DNA of 64,000 bases from Halobacteriales archaeon QS_1_69_70 (GCA_003021005.1 PXRI01000017.1:185542-249541), one strand, 5' to 3'. Numbered from the stretch's first letter, positions 43,083 through 52,956 are shown. Notes: generated by a model not told the origin, from the letters alone. Numbers and translations: made by a program.

Positions 43083-43832
43083 TTACGAGCGTCCCACGTT
43101 CCGCCCGTTCGCCCCCTCGCCCAGCCACGCGTCCGTGATCTCGATCGCCCCGCGGGTCCCGTCGTAGCGGGTCTCGTACTCCAGCCGGAGTGGTCGGTCC
43201 ATGTGTGGCCCGTCCGTGACGAGCGTCTCGAACTCGCCGCCCTCCCCGAGGACGTGGACGCCGTACTCCTCGGAGAGCCCGGCCAGCTCCCCCAGCGCCT
43301 CGGCGTCGAGCGTGCGGCCGAGCCAGGACGCCTCGAGCCCGCGGGCGGCGACGCGGACGACCGTTATCTCGAAGCCGGCGTCCAGCATCGCCGTCGCGAG
43401 CGACCGGGGGTCCCGCTGCCAGAGCGGCGCGAAGAGCGCCGCGTCCAGCCGGTCGCACATCCCCTCGATCCGCGTGGCCTGGTAGCTGGACTCGACCGCG
43501 CCCGCCGTGACGCCGCCGATGCCGCCGAGGTCGTCGGCGAGCTCGACCAGGGCGTCCTCGAGCGGCGCCAGTTCGCGGTCGCCGCGGGCGCCCACGTCCT
43601 CCCCGGCGTCGGCGGCCGCGCCGAAGTCGGCCGGTCGGACGTCCACGAGCGGGATCCCGATGCTCTCGGCGGCCAGAGAGGCCACCTCCGTCGCCGGCAC
43701 GTGGTACATGTAGGAGTCGCCGGTCGGGTGGACCGTTACTAGTCGCTCGACGGGGCGGTCGCTTTCGAGCGCGCGGTACAGCGCCCACGAGGAGTCCTTC
43801 CCGCCGGAGAAAAGCGCCACCCACGGGTCCAT
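43083..43832 (-). CDS. dph6: Diphthine--ammonia ligase-like ATP pyrophosphatase
   Basis: The 249-residue product opens with the PP-loop LFSGGKDSSWALYRALES and ends with the family motif GEGGEFETLVTDGPHM. Dph6 carries out the last amidation in diphthamide formation on elongation factor 2, using ATP and ammonium. VTAGAVESSYQATRIEGMC fits archaeal members. It is next to the DUF373 gene on the same strand with about 40 bases between. Confidence 0.9.
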   Translation of the reverse strand: MDPWVALFSGGKDSSWALYRALESDRPVERLVTVHPTGDSYMYHVPATEVASLAAESIGIPLVDVRPADFGAAADAGEDVGARGDRELAPLEDALVELADDLGGIGGVTAGAVESSYQATRIEGMCDRLDAALFAPLWQRDPRSLATAMLDAGFEITVVRVAARGLEASWLGRTLDAEALGELAGLSEEYGVHVLGEGGEFETLVTDGPHMDRPLRLEYETRYDGTRGAIEITDAWLGEGANGRNVGRS

Positions 43833-43874
43833 GGTCGCGGTAGCGAGCCGGCGCCCATAGGGGCGTCGGTTCGG

Positions 43875-45002
43875 CTACTCCGGCAGTTCCTCGTAGCCGG
43901 GATCGGAGTCGTTCATCCGGGAGGCGAAGGCGACGCCGACGAAGCTCACCAGGATGCCGCCGGCGACGTAGATCGCCAGCCGGAGCCAGATCGAGAGCGT
44001 AAAGCCTTCGACCGAAACCGGCCCGAGGGTGAGCCGTGGCACGGTGAGCGCGCCGAGCACGCCGGCCCGCTCGAGGAAGTACCCAGAGAAGCCGCGAACG
44101 ACGAGCCCGAGGGCGACCACGCCGAACGGGAGGTTCAACAGCGCGCCGGAGACGTCGCCCTCCCCCAGGAGCGCGTCGATGAGCCGCCCGGTCGCGGCCG
44201 CCAGGGCCGCCGCGGCGACCCAGGGGATGCTGGCGTAGATGAACCGGAGCCCGACGAGGAGTTCGCTCCGGACGGTCATGGCGTTGGCGCTGATGCCGCC
44301 GGCGAAGACGCCGACGAGCGCCAGGCCGGCGCCCACGACGTAGGTGACCAGCGACACCTGGCCGGAGTACAGCGCCTCCCGGACGCGGCCCGGCAGCGTC
44401 GAGACGAAGTCGTCGATGCCGAGCCCCTTGTACAGGAGGAAGATGCCGATGACGGCCGCGATGGCCGACAGCGCGACGGTTATGCTGTCGGCGAGCAGCA
44501 ACAGCACCGGGAACGCCAGGAGCGCGGCGCCGACGGGGACGAGGATCGTGCCGCGGAGTTCCTCGTCCCCGAGGAACTGCTTGAGGAGGTAGTAGGTCGA
44601 CTCGATGTCGTGGGACTGGCGGACGACGACCCGGTCGACGGCGTCGACCGTCACCCGGCTCTCGATGATCGGGACCAGCCGCTCGTCGCTGGCGGAGTCG
44701 GTCACGACGACGGCGGCCTCGGGCCGGTGGTCCTCGACGAGCGCCTCGGTCTGTCTGGCGACCGCGCGGTCGCTGTTGACGCCGTCGCCGCCGCCGGAGA
44801 CGACGGCGACGACCGACTCTTCGCCCTCGTCGCGGAGGTCGCGGGCGACCCGGAGCGTCTCCAGCAGACAGTTGACCTGGCTGTCTTCCGGGTCGTCGAC
44901 GCCGACGTCCGTGACGAGCGCGCGGACGGCCTCCCAGCCGACGACCGGCACGTCGGGGCTGAGCGTGCCGTCCCGGTCGACACAGACCACCAGCGTGCTC
45001 AC
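43875..45002 (-). CDS. DUF373 family membrane protein
   Basis: The 375-residue protein has a soluble N-terminal domain with TLVVCVDRDGT, AVVSGGGDGVNSDRAVARQ and DRVVVRQSHDIESTYYLLKQ, matching the archaeal DUF373 family. The C-terminal 220 residues carry about seven membrane helices (AALLAFPVLLLLADSITVAL, SLVTYVVGAGLALVGVFAGG). Function is not known. It is nearly universal in Euryarchaeota, and often close to sppA as here (45 bases apart). Confidence 0.92.
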   Translation of the reverse strand: MSTLVVCVDRDGTLSPDVPVVGWEAVRALVTDVGVDDPEDSQVNCLLETLRVARDLRDEGEESVVAVVSGGGDGVNSDRAVARQTEALVEDHRPEAAVVVTDSASDERLVPIIESRVTVDAVDRVVVRQSHDIESTYYLLKQFLGDEELRGTILVPVGAALLAFPVLLLLADSITVALSAIAAVIGIFLLYKGLGIDDFVSTLPGRVREALYSGQVSLVTYVVGAGLALVGVFAGGISANAMTVRSELLVGLRFIYASIPWVAAAALAAATGRLIDALLGEGDVSGALLNLPFGVVALGLVVRGFSGYFLERAGVLGALTVPRLTLGPVSVEGFTLSIWLRLAIYVAGGILVSFVGVAFASRMNDSDPGYEELPE

Positions 45003-45047
45003 GGGTACCAGTTCGCGTGCGGCGGTAAAAGCTTTCAGGCGGACCCC

Positions 45048-46043
45048 TCAGACCCGGACGCGGAACGCCGCGTCGTCGTCCGTGAACCGGCTTGCGACCC
45101 CGGCGCCGAGGGCGAACGCGACGCGTTCGGCGCCACCGCGGAGCCGGTCGGCAAGCCCCGTCGTCGGCTCCAGTTCGGTGGTCTCGACCTCGGCGTCCAG
45201 GCGCTCTTCGAGCCGTGCCTCGACGTCCGCCCTGGTGCCGAGGTCGTCGACGAGCCCGAACTCGTGGGCGCTCTCGCCGCGGTAGACCTTCGCGTCGGTC
45301 TCCCGGAGGTCGGCTTCCGCCACGTCGTGGCCCGCCGCCGCGGTCTCGAGGAACTGATCGTAGTAGTCGTCGACGATGCCCTGGAGGTACTCCCGTTCGT
45401 CCGCGTCGAGGTCGGTGAGCGGCGAGCCGGCCTCCTTGTACTCGCCGGCGGAAAGCTCCTCGTACTCCAGGCCCAGGTCGTCGAGGAGCGCCGAGGCGGT
45501 GACCCGGGAGCCGCGGACGCCGACGGAGCCGACGATCGAGCCCTCCCGGGCCCACAGCTCGTCGCAGCCGCTGGCGATCCAGTAGCCGCCGCTGGCGCAG
45601 ACGTCGGTCGCGTAGGCGACGGTCGGGCCGTCGAACCGCTCGGCCGCCAGCCGGAGGTCCTCGCTCGGTACGACGGCGCCGCCGGGCGTGTTCAGCTTGA
45701 GCAACAGCGCCTCGGCGGCGTCGTCATCGTCGGCCTCCTCGATGAGGTCGACGAGGTCGTCGGCGCCCGCGGCTCCGGGGGCGCCCGGCGGGAGCCCGCC
45801 CGTGTCCCGGGTGATCGGGCCCTCGACGGCGACCTCCGCGACGTTGTAGGCGGGCAGGAGGGTGTCGGCGACGTTCCCGCCGATGCGGAGCGCGGCGACG
45901 ACGGTGGCGACGACGAGGAGGGTGCCGAGGAGTTCGGCGGTCGAGCCGGGTCGTTCGACGAACAGCAGCCACGCCAGGACCGCGGCGACGGCGGCGACCG
46001 CCAGCACGATCAGGATGCGGAGCGCGTCGGTGGAATCGGCCAT
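45048..46043 (-). CDS. sppA: Signal peptide peptidase SppA-like serine protease
   Basis: The 331-residue membrane protein has two N-terminal helices (ILIVLAVAAVAAVLAWLLFV, LLGTLLVVATVVAALRI) and an S49 peptidase domain. The catalytic Ser is in DVCASGGYWIASG and the general-base Lys in LSAGEYKEAGSPLTDL. LLLKLNTPGGAVVPSEDL is the usual substrate-site strand. It degrades cleaved signal peptides or membrane fragments. Start ATG 46043 is chosen for the signal-anchor context (MADSTDALRILIVL). Confidence 0.93.
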   Translation of the reverse strand: MADSTDALRILIVLAVAAVAAVLAWLLFVERPGSTAELLGTLLVVATVVAALRIGGNVADTLLPAYNVAEVAVEGPITRDTGGLPPGAPGAAGADDLVDLIEEADDDDAAEALLLKLNTPGGAVVPSEDLRLAAERFDGPTVAYATDVCASGGYWIASGCDELWAREGSIVGSVGVRGSRVTASALLDDLGLEYEELSAGEYKEAGSPLTDLDADEREYLQGIVDDYYDQFLETAAAGHDVAEADLRETDAKVYRGESAHEFGLVDDLGTRADVEARLEERLDAEVETTELEPTTGLADRLRGGAERVAFALGAGVASRFTDDDAAFRVRV

Positions 46044-46199
46044 ACCGGCCGGACCGACGGCCGGCTCGGTGTTAAGTGTGGGCACCTCGGCCGGCGCGCC
46101 GACGGCGGGCCTCAGGGCGGCCGCACGAACGGACCCGCCGGTCGGGTCCCTGGGCCGGGGTTCCGAAAGCCGTATGCCCGGCTCGACCGAGGTGGCGGC

Positions 46200-46664
46200 A
46201 TGGTCCGTGGGCTGGACGCGCTGTCGACGGTCGCCGACTACCAGTTCGGCGCCGGGGCCGGGGCGGCGCTGTTCGACGGGGCCGTCGAGGTCCGCCGCAC
46301 GGGGTCCGGCCGGCCCCAGCAGGTGCTCGTCGACGGGGAGCGCGTGGTCTCCTACGGGACCGACGGCCGGTTCACGCTCGGGGCGGCCGGCGGCCGGCGG
46401 CTCCAGCGGGCGCTGGACCCGCCGGCGTACCGGGTAGTGGTCGGCGACGACAGCGAGCCGTTCGTCCGGGACGGCCGGAACGTGTTCGCGAAGTTCGTCC
46501 GGACGGTCGACCCCGCCGTCCGGCCCGGCGACGAGGTGCTCGTCGAACACCACGATGGCGCCCTCCTGGCTGTCGGGCGGGCGGAGCTGTCCGCGGCCGC
46601 CATGGGGGACTTCGGGACGGGCGTGGCGGTGTCGGTCCGGGAGGGCGTTCCGGACGAGCGGTAA
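46200..46664 (+). CDS. PUA-domain RNA-binding protein
   Basis: The 154-residue product starts [20 protein letters not shown] and ends in a PUA domain ([56 protein letters not shown]). Archaeal proteins of this design are predicted RNA-modification or ribosome-linked factors. It starts an apparent operon with the NAC and methyltransferase genes, spaced 38 bases from nac. Confidence 0.9.
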   Translation: MVRGLDALSTVADYQFGAGAGAALFDGAVEVRRTGSGRPQQVLVDGERVVSYGTDGRFTLGAAGGRRLQRALDPPAYRVVVGDDSEPFVRDGRNVFAKFVRTVDPAVRPGDEVLVEHHDGALLAVGRAELSAAAMGDFGTGVAVSVREGVPDER

Positions 46665-46702
46665 CGTCAGGCTTTTTGGCGGCTCACCCCCTCTGTCGGG
46701 GT

Positions 46703-47101
46703 ATGTTCGGAGGAGGCGGCGGAATGAACCCGCGCAAGATGGAACAGATGATGGACCAGATGGGGATCGACCTCACCGAGATCGACGCCGAGGAGGTCAT
46801 CATCCGCACCGAGGAGGTGGAGTTCGTCTTCGACGACGCCGACGTCCAGCGGATGGACGCCCAGGGCCAGCAGACCTACCAGGTGGTCGGCGAACCGGAC
46901 GAGCGACCCCGCGGCGAGTCCGGTGGCGGGGCGGACCAAGCCGACGCCGAGGACGAGTCGGGTGGGGGCGAGCCGGACGTCGCCGATCAGGACGTCGAGA
47001 TCGTCGCCCAGCGGGCCGGCGTCTCCGAGTCGGCGGCTCGCGAGGCGCTGGCCGAGACCGGCGACCTGGCGGCGGCGGTCCGGCGCCTCGAGGACGAGTG
47101 A
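46703..47101 (+). CDS. nac: Nascent polypeptide-associated complex protein
   Basis: The 132-residue protein is the archaeal NAC homologue that binds ribosomes and emerging chains. After [20 protein letters not shown] comes the NAC core ([29 protein letters not shown]), an acidic linker, and a C-terminal UBA helix bundle ([19 protein letters not shown]). Its stop overlaps the start of the methyltransferase gene (GTGA). Confidence 0.96.
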   Translation: MFGGGGGMNPRKMEQMMDQMGIDLTEIDAEEVIIRTEEVEFVFDDADVQRMDAQGQQTYQVVGEPDERPRGESGGGADQADAEDESGGGEPDVADQDVEIVAQRAGVSESAAREALAETGDLAAAVRRLEDE

Positions 47102-47844
47102 CCGACCGCCGGCTCCTCGTCGTCCGGGACACCCGGGCGTTCCTCCTCGCGCCGGGCGAGACCCAGGAGACCGACCTGGGCGTCCTCGAGTTGCCCGACG
47201 AGGTCGAGCCGGGCGCCACCGTCGAGACCCACCTCGGCGAGGCCTTCGAGGTGCGGCGGCTCCGCGGGACCGACCTGTTCGACCACCTCGAGCGGACCGG
47301 TGCGCCGATGATGCCGCGGGACGTCGGCCTCGTCGTCGGCCACACCGGGCTGTCGGCCGGCGACCGCGTGCTCGACGCCGGCACCGGCACGGGCGTGCTC
47401 GCCGCGTCCCTGGGGCGGCTCGGTGCCGAGGTCACGACGTACGAACGGGATCCCGAGTTCGCCGATGTCGCACGGGACAACATGGCGCTCGCCGGCGTCA
47501 CCGACCGGGTCGAGGTCCGAACCGGCGACCTCCTCGAGGACCTAGCAAACATCGACGGGCCGTTCGACGTGGTGACGCTGGACACCGCCGACGCGGCCGC
47601 CATCGTCGAGCACGCGCCGGACGTCCTCGCAGCCGGCGGCTACGTCGCGACCTACACGCCGTTCGTCGAGGCTGCCCGGGACTGCATCGCTGCCGCCCGG
47701 GAGGCCGACCTCTCTGACGTGGAGTGTCTGGAGACGATCCAGCGCGAAATGGAGTTCGACGACCGCGGGTCCCGCCCGTCGACGGCCGGCGTCGGCCACA
47801 CCGGCTTTCTGACGTTCGCTCGGTTCAGGCCGCGGCTCCAATGA
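47098..47844 (+). CDS. tRNA (adenine-58) methyltransferase-like protein
   Basis: The 248-residue product starts at GTG 47098. A short beta-rich N-terminus ([20 protein letters not shown]) precedes the SAM-binding fold: [20 protein letters not shown] and [17 protein letters not shown]. It matches archaeal TrmI, which methylates A57/A58 of tRNA, though the usual family motif set is only partly checked by eye. Coupling to NAC and a PUA protein supports a translation-linked role. It overlaps the opposite-strand gene tail by 20 bases. Confidence 0.88.
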   Translation: MTDRRLLVVRDTRAFLLAPGETQETDLGVLELPDEVEPGATVETHLGEAFEVRRLRGTDLFDHLERTGAPMMPRDVGLVVGHTGLSAGDRVLDAGTGTGVLAASLGRLGAEVTTYERDPEFADVARDNMALAGVTDRVEVRTGDLLEDLANIDGPFDVVTLDTADAAAIVEHAPDVLAAGGYVATYTPFVEAARDCIAAAREADLSDVECLETIQREMEFDDRGSRPSTAGVGHTGFLTFARFRPRLQ

Positions 47845-48394
47845 GGTCGAACAGGTCGTCCTCGTAGGCGTCCGGGTCGATATCGGGCCACGCCGCCCGG
47901 GCGTCGGTCGGGTAGGCGCCGCCCGCGACCCTGAATCCGCCGTCGTGCCAGACCACGAGCGCCCCCGATACGTCGACCGCGCCGCCGGCGACCGGGAGCC
48001 GCGCACGGAGGGCCGAACGCCGGGCGCGATGATCGTCGAGCCGTACGGTCTCGGTGTCGCCGTACTCGACGTGCCGGAAGCCCCGGTCGGCCAGTTCCCC
48101 GGCGAAGACCGATTTCGACTCGCGAACTACGTACGGTCGCGCGGCCGAGGCCAGGCCGGCGGCGGGCGAGGGCCTGATGTCCAGCTGGGTCGCGAAGAAG
48201 AACCGCCAGATGCGGTCCCGTCCGCCGGTTGCCACGATCCGGTCCCGTAGACCGGCGTCCTCGTAGACCGCGGTGTGGCCGGTGACCGAGACGCCGAGCC
48301 CGCGGAACACCGTCTCCGCCTCCGTCTCGACGAGGGTCCACCCGTTGCCGGCGAGGCGCCCGTCGGGCAGCGTCGGCGGGTCTGCTTCGGGCAT
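47825..48394 (-). CDS. Haloarchaeal conserved hypothetical protein
   Basis: The 189-residue product from ATG 48394 has no signal peptide. It contains YEDAGLRDRIVATGGRDRIW, FFFATQLDIRPSPAAGLASA and a C-terminal [15 protein letters not shown]. The pattern suggests an alpha/beta protein; I recognise no function. It is convergent with the methyltransferase gene with overlapping ends. Confidence 0.75.
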   Translation of the reverse strand: MPEADPPTLPDGRLAGNGWTLVETEAETVFRGLGVSVTGHTAVYEDAGLRDRIVATGGRDRIWRFFFATQLDIRPSPAAGLASAARPYVVRESKSVFAGELADRGFRHVEYGDTETVRLDDHRARRSALRARLPVAGGAVDVSGALVVWHDGGFRVAGGAYPTDARAAWPDIDPDAYEDDLFDLIGAAA

Positions 48395-48466
48395 GCCCGG
48401 TGGTCGGCGTGAAAGGCGGTAAAGCCACGGACGGCGGAAGCGCACGCGAGAGCCCGGAAAGATCGA

Positions 48467-48793
48467 TCAGTGGTCGTCCTCGCGCCATCGGTGGCCGCAC
48501 TCGGTGCAGGTGAAAAACCGGGTCTCGGACTCGTCGGCGGCCCGGATCTGTTTCATCTCGTAGCGCGCCCGGTCGTGGCCGCACTCGGGACACCGGGCCT
48601 CCGTGGTCGGCCCGATCTCCTCGTCGTCGACGTCGGACATGTCGACGGGGCCGCTGTCGGTGTCCTGGCCCTGCGTGGTTGTCATGGCCGCCTCCGCCTC
48701 GGCGTCGCGCGGTTTCTCGAACTCGCAGGAGCCACAGACCCACAGCCCGTCGTCGCCGTGCATCATCGAGCCGCACTCGTCGCAGAACTCCAT
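48467..48793 (-). CDS. tfs: Transcription factor S (RNA polymerase cleavage factor)
   Basis: The 108-residue product is archaeal TFS, the TFIIS-like factor that helps stalled RNA polymerase cleave its transcript. An N-terminal zinc ribbon (FCDECGSMM, WVCGSCEFEK) and a C-terminal ribbon (RCPECGHDRA, FFTCTECGHRWRED) flank an acidic linker. The catalytic acidic pair is visible in IRAADESETRFF. Minus-strand GCTTATGT at 48821-48828 lies 28-35 bases before the ATG. Confidence 0.96.
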   Translation of the reverse strand: MEFCDECGSMMHGDDGLWVCGSCEFEKPRDAEAEAAMTTTQGQDTDSGPVDMSDVDDEEIGPTTEARCPECGHDRARYEMKQIRAADESETRFFTCTECGHRWREDDH

Positions 48794-48820
48794 GATGGTC
48801 TCCCATCGGCCCCGGTCCGT

Positions 48821-48828
48821 ACATAAGC
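48821..48828 (-). promoter_or_regulatory. TATA box for tfs
   Basis: The minus strand reads GCTTATGT, 28-35 bases before the tfs start at 48793. Confidence 0.55.
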
Positions 48829-48847
48829 GACAGGGTTCGACCCGGGT

Positions 48848-49150
48848 CACTGTTCAGTTACCGCGTGGAATACTACCTCGGCGGACGCAAGCACCCGGCG
48901 GCTCGGGTCGGGCGGCTCACGGCTCGCGTCGCTCACCGTTCGCTCATCCGGCGGCGCTCGCTCCGCTCGCGCCGCCCGGCTCGCGTGTCGTCGGTCGCTC
49001 CGCTCCCTGCTCGCGACTCCCTGCGGTCACCGCTCGCCTATCCGAGGCGCTCGCTCCGCTCGCGCCTCCCGCTCGCTCATTCGGCGGCCTCCCTCCGGTC
49101 GGCCGCCCGGCTCACGGCTCGCGTCGCTCACCGTTCGCTCATCCGGCGGC
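48848..49150. repeat. Dispersed repeat B copy 1 with internal GC-rich direct repeats
   Basis: The first 110 bases match a second copy at 59364-59475: TGTTCAGTTACCGCGTGGA, GGCGGACGCAAGCACCCGGC, CTCGGGTCGGGCGGCTCACGG-type order in both. Beyond it, a 43-bp block starting CGGCTCACGGCTCGCGTCGC occurs twice exactly (48913-48955 and 49108-49150). The intervening sequence repeats CGCTCGCTCCGCTCGCG-like units. No gene is seen across 48794-49334. Confidence 0.7.
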
Positions 49151-49334
49151 CATCCCCGAGCGGGGTGCCGGCGGCGCCGGCAACCGACGGACGGTGTGGC
49201 GACGCCGCTACGCAGCCGGCCTCTTGCGAAGTCCCGCCTGATCTGGTTCTCCGTGGGGCCAACAGCGGCCTAAGCCCGGTGGGTCGAGCTGCCTGACGAA
49301 CGACGTCATACTCTGCACAGTGCCCGGCGATGGG

Positions 49335-50306
49335 TCAGAACAACGCCTTGTCGGCGTCTAGGACCGCCGCCGGCCCGCCCACCGTCCAGACCCGCGTCTC
49401 GATGCCGAGGTCGGCGATGGCTGCCTCGACGCGGTCGACGTGGTCGGCGGTCGTGTTGACGTATACCGAGGCGCCGGTGTCCGTCGAGAAGTACGCCGGG
49501 ACGCCCTCCTCGCGCAGCTCGCGGACGGTCTCGAACACCTCGAGGGTTTCGGGTTGCCAGTAGACCCAGCCGGCCGGGCCTGTCATGGTGGTCGCCGCGA
49601 GCGACAGCGAGTCGTGTTCGGCGGTCTCGAAGGCTGTCTCGAAGTCGCCGGTCCGGAGGGCGTGCCGCATCGTCGCGATCTGATCGTGGACGTGGGCGAG
49701 CCGCGCGTCGAACATGTGGCTGTCGGCGGCCTCACGGTGGGCGGCCTCGGTGTGCTTGAACGCGGGGACCTCCGCGGCGACGACCCGCAACCCGTCCTCC
49801 AGCGGCGTCTCGAGCCGCTCGGCGCGGCAGTCCGCGTCGCCGAGCCCGGCGTGCAACTGCGAGAACGCGCCGGTGACCGCGCGGGCGGCCGAGGCGGACC
49901 CCCGGCGAGCGACCGTCGACATCGCCGGCCGGGAGAGCTCCAGATCGGCGGCGGCACACAGCGCGACCGCGGCCGCAGCGAAGCCCGACGAGGAGGAGCC
50001 GAACCCGATGTTCGTCGGGAAGTCGTTCACCGATTCGAGCCGGACGCGGTCATCGACACCCGCCAGCTCCCGGACGTGGTCGACGACCGCGCGGAGCCGC
50101 TCGGCGGCGCGGCCACCGACGACCTCCCCGTCGACGACGTACCGGTCGGCCTCCCGGTCGGGTTCGAAGGCGGCGGTGGTCCGCGAGTGGCTCGGCGCGG
50201 TACAGACGGAGATGGAGTCGTGATACGGGAGGCGCAACTCCTCGTCGTGCATCCCGTGATACTTGACCAGCCCCTGGATGGGATGCGCCTTCGTGGTCGC
50301 CTTCAT
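49335..50306 (-). CDS. mvaD: Mevalonate-pathway decarboxylase (phosphomevalonate/diphosphomevalonate type)
   Basis: The 323-residue GHMP-fold protein shows KAHPIQGLVKYHGMHDEELR, the phosphate loop DFPTNIGFGSSSSGFAAAAV, and the C-terminal YFSTDTGASVYVNTTADHV. In haloarchaea the enzyme of this clade decarboxylates phosphomevalonate to isopentenyl phosphate, feeding lipid and carotenoid synthesis; I infer the same here without checking specificity residues. No other mevalonate genes adjoin it. Confidence 0.92.
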   Translation of the reverse strand: MKATTKAHPIQGLVKYHGMHDEELRLPYHDSISVCTAPSHSRTTAAFEPDREADRYVVDGEVVGGRAAERLRAVVDHVRELAGVDDRVRLESVNDFPTNIGFGSSSSGFAAAAVALCAAADLELSRPAMSTVARRGSASAARAVTGAFSQLHAGLGDADCRAERLETPLEDGLRVVAAEVPAFKHTEAAHREAADSHMFDARLAHVHDQIATMRHALRTGDFETAFETAEHDSLSLAATTMTGPAGWVYWQPETLEVFETVRELREEGVPAYFSTDTGASVYVNTTADHVDRVEAAIADLGIETRVWTVGGPAAVLDADKALF

Positions 50307-50363
50307 GGACGGCCCTGCGGCGGATGGCGTCTTGGCAGTTTCGACCCGGCGGCGCCGGCCGGG

Positions 50364-50732
50364 TCACGCCGTCACGCACTCGTCGACCCGCCGCTCGTAC
50401 ACCAGGTAATAGGAAACGGCGAGGACGCCGACCAGGGCGCCAACCCGCAGCATCAGTCGGACTATGAACGTCGAGAGGAGCGGATAGGCCTGAAAGAGTG
50501 CGTACGGACCAAGCCCGAGAACGTACACGACGCCGAGGAACAGCCACAGTCGACGGACGTCGACGTCCCGTCGGGTGACGAGCAGGTACGCGGCGACGGG
50601 CGCCCCGAAGACGGCGAGGAGCATCAAAGACCCGGAGACTGGCCCGGTAGAGACGAGGCCAAGCGTCCCCGATACGCTGGCGACGAGCGCCGCGAGGGCG
50701 AACCAGCACAGAACGTACTGTTTCAGACTCAT
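50364..50732 (-). CDS. Small four-helix membrane protein
   Basis: The 122-residue product from ATG 50732 has four membrane segments: YVLCWFALAALVASVSG, GSLMLLAVFGAPVAAYLLV, LWLFLGVVYVLGLGPYALF, and LMLRVGALVGVLAVSYYLV. No motif suggests a function. Confidence 0.8.
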   Translation of the reverse strand: MSLKQYVLCWFALAALVASVSGTLGLVSTGPVSGSLMLLAVFGAPVAAYLLVTRRDVDVRRLWLFLGVVYVLGLGPYALFQAYPLLSTFIVRLMLRVGALVGVLAVSYYLVYERRVDECVTA

Positions 50733-50794
50733 CTCGTTCCTCACACTCGGCCCGCGGCGGGTCGAAACCCCCGTCCCGGCGACCCCGCCTCCAT

Positions 50795-52054
50795 CTACGG
50801 CCAGGTACCCCCTTCCTCGTAGGCTTCCAGCACCCGCTGGATGGCGACGACGTAAGCGGCGGTCCGGAGGTTCGGGACGTCGTTGGCCTCGTAGGCATCG
50901 ACCAGGCCCTCGAAAGCCTCGACGATGTGGCGCTCGAGTTCCTCGTTGACGCGCTCCTCCGGCCAGTAGAACCGCTGGCGGTTCTGGACCCACTCGAAGT
51001 ACGACACGGTGACGCCGCCGGCGTTCGCGAGGATGTCGGGGAAGACGTAGACGTCGCTTTCGGCCAGGACGTCGTCGGCGTCGGGCGTCAGCGGGCCGTT
51101 GGCGGCCTCGACGATGACGTCGGCACTCACCTCGCGGGCCAGGTCGGCGTCGATGGCGTTCTCCAGGGCCGCCGGCACCAGCAAGTCGACGTCGAGCGCC
51201 AGCAGCTCGTCGTTCGTCAGCTCCTCGGCCGCCTCCGCGTAGCCGGTGACGGCCCCGGTCCGGTTCTTGTACTCCTTGACGGCGTGGGCGTCAAGCCCGC
51301 TTTGGTCGTAGACGGCGCCGGAGGAGTCCGAGACGGCGACGACGTTCGCCCCGAGTTCGGACTCCAGGAGCTTCGCGGCGACGCTGCCGGCGTTCCCGTA
51401 CCCCTGGACGGCAACGGTGGCGCCGGCGCCGTCCCGACCGAGGTAGTCGAACGCCTCCCGGGCGGTCAGCATCGTCGAACGGCCGGTCGCCTCGACCCGG
51501 CCGCGGGAGCCCCCGGAGTCGATGGCCTTCCCGGTGATGACGCCCGGCTCCGTCGTGTTCTCCAGCGTCTCGTAGGTGTCCTTGATCCAGTTCATCTCCC
51601 GCCGGCCGGTGTTGACGTCCGGCGCCGGGATGTCCGTGTCGGCACCGATGAAGGGCCGGAGCTCCGTCGCGAACGACCGCGTGATCCGCTCGAGTTCCGG
51701 GTCGGAGTACTGGATCGGGTCGATGGCGATGCCGCCCTTCCCGCCGCCGTACGGGATGTCGACGACGGCACACTTGTACACCATCCATCCCGACAGCGCC
51801 TTGACCTCCGCGCGGGTCACGCCCGGGTGGTACCGGATGCCGCCCTTGTAGGGGCCCCGGTCGCCGTTGAACTGCGACCGGTAGGCGCGGAACACCTCGA
51901 GGGAGCCGTCGTCCAGTTCGACGGTGAGGTTCGTCTCCAGGACGCGCTCGGGGTTCTTGAGCCGCACGAGGGCGTCGGCGGCGACGTCGAGGAACGCCGC
52001 GGCGTCGTCGATCTGCTCCTGCAGGCTCTCAAACGGGTTGACCTCCTCCGACAT
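50795..52054 (-). CDS. gdhA: Glutamate dehydrogenase
   Basis: The 419-residue enzyme interconverts glutamate and 2-oxoglutarate with ammonia. Substrate motifs are [20 protein letters not shown] and [20 protein letters not shown] with the catalytic Lys; the dinucleotide fold is [24 protein letters not shown]-like GCTTAAGC at 52078-52085 lies 24-31 bases before ATG 52054, preferring it to an in-frame ATG further upstream. The following CitE-like and MaoC genes recall parts of the methylaspartate cycle, where glutamate is the entry point. Confidence 0.96.
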   Translation of the reverse strand: MSEEVNPFESLQEQIDDAAAFLDVAADALVRLKNPERVLETNLTVELDDGSLEVFRAYRSQFNGDRGPYKGGIRYHPGVTRAEVKALSGWMVYKCAVVDIPYGGGKGGIAIDPIQYSDPELERITRSFATELRPFIGADTDIPAPDVNTGRREMNWIKDTYETLENTTEPGVITGKAIDSGGSRGRVEATGRSTMLTAREAFDYLGRDGAGATVAVQGYGNAGSVAAKLLESELGANVVAVSDSSGAVYDQSGLDAHAVKEYKNRTGAVTGYAEAAEELTNDELLALDVDLLVPAALENAIDADLAREVSADVIVEAANGPLTPDADDVLAESDVYVFPDILANAGGVTVSYFEWVQNRQRFYWPEERVNEELERHIVEAFEGLVDAYEANDVPNLRTAAYVVAIQRVLEAYEEGGTWP

Positions 52055-52077
52055 GGCGGGGACGTCGGCCAGTCGCC

Positions 52078-52085
52078 GCTTAAGC
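52078..52085 (-). promoter_or_regulatory. TATA box for gdhA
   Basis: GCTTAAGC is palindromic and placed 24-31 bases before the gdhA start at 52054. Confidence 0.55.
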
Positions 52086-52163
52086 ATGACGGCTCCTCCG
52101 ACCGGGCGGGTCGGATGCGCCGGACACCGGCCCGTTCGCGGTCGCGGGGTCACTCGCGGCCGG

Positions 52164-52925
52164 TCACTCCCGACCGGCCCGGTACCGTTCCATCACCCGT
52201 TCGGCCCGGGCGACGAGCGGCGCGTCGATCATCTCGTCGTCGACGCGGAACACCCCGCGCCCGTCGGCCGCCTCGCGGCCCTCGAGTACCCGCTCGGCCC
52301 ACTCCACCGTCTCGGGGTCGGGCGTGAACGCCTCGTTGATGACATCGACCTGGGCGGGGTGGATGGCCATCTTGCCGTCGTAGCCGAGCTGGACGGCGAC
52401 GCCGGTCTCCTCGGCGAGCCGGTCGGTGGCCTCGATGTCGGTGAAGACGGTGTCGATGGCGTCGACGTCGGCCGCCGCGGCCGCCAGGACGACGTGCTCG
52501 GCGTCGACCGCCGGCGTGGCCGCGATCTCCTCGGCGCACAGTACGCCGCTGGCGGACTCACACAGCGCGATGACGGGGAGACCGGCGCCGCGTTCGGCGA
52601 GCAGGTCAGCGAGGGTGCGGACGTCGGTGGTCGACTCCGCCTTCGGCACCATCACGGCGTCGAGTCGCGGGGCCCCCTCGAGGACGGCATCGAGGTCGGC
52701 CGTCGCGGTCGAGACGTCGGCGTTGACCCGCACGCAGACCTCACACGATGGGTCGAAGGACGCGTCGGTGAGCACCGTCGTGACGTCGCGCCTGGCGTCG
52801 GCCTTCCGCTCCGGCGCCACCGCGTCCTCCAGGTCGAAGACGACGGTGTCGGCCCCCGAATCGGGCGCCTTCCGCAGCAGGTCCGGCTGGTCGCCGGGCG
52901 AGAACAGCACGCTCCTGCGGGCCAT
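52164..52925 (-). CDS. CitE/HpcH-family CoA ester lyase
   Basis: The 253-residue TIM-barrel protein has [59 protein letters not shown] and [20 protein letters not shown]. These are the magnesium and CoA-binding features of citrate lyase beta, malyl-CoA and beta-methylmalyl-CoA lyases. In haloarchaea one such enzyme splits beta-methylmalyl-CoA in the methylaspartate cycle; specificity here is not provable by eye. TATA-like CCTTAAGC precedes the start by about 25 bases. Confidence 0.9.
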   Translation of the reverse strand: MARRSVLFSPGDQPDLLRKAPDSGADTVVFDLEDAVAPERKADARRDVTTVLTDASFDPSCEVCVRVNADVSTATADLDAVLEGAPRLDAVMVPKAESTTDVRTLADLLAERGAGLPVIALCESASGVLCAEEIAATPAVDAEHVVLAAAAADVDAIDTVFTDIEATDRLAEETGVAVQLGYDGKMAIHPAQVDVINEAFTPDPETVEWAERVLEGREAADGRGVFRVDDEMIDAPLVARAERVMERYRAGRE

Positions 52926-52948
52926 GGCTGGATCAAGCGGGGGCCGCC

Positions 52949-52956
52949 CCTTAAGC
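52949..52956 (-). promoter_or_regulatory. TATA box for the CitE-like gene
   Basis: The minus strand reads GCTTAAGG about 24-31 bases before ATG 52925. Confidence 0.5.

Noticed and set aside
42919-45555. 878-codon minus-strand frame across Dph6, DUF373 and sppA
   Set aside because: Composition is almost only Arg, Gly, Pro and Ala; it is the shadow of three genes with clear motifs.
48865-49296. Long arginine-rich reading frames in the spacer after tfs
   Set aside because: They come from CGCTCG-type repeats, lack promoters and start sites, and similar frames exist on several frames at once.
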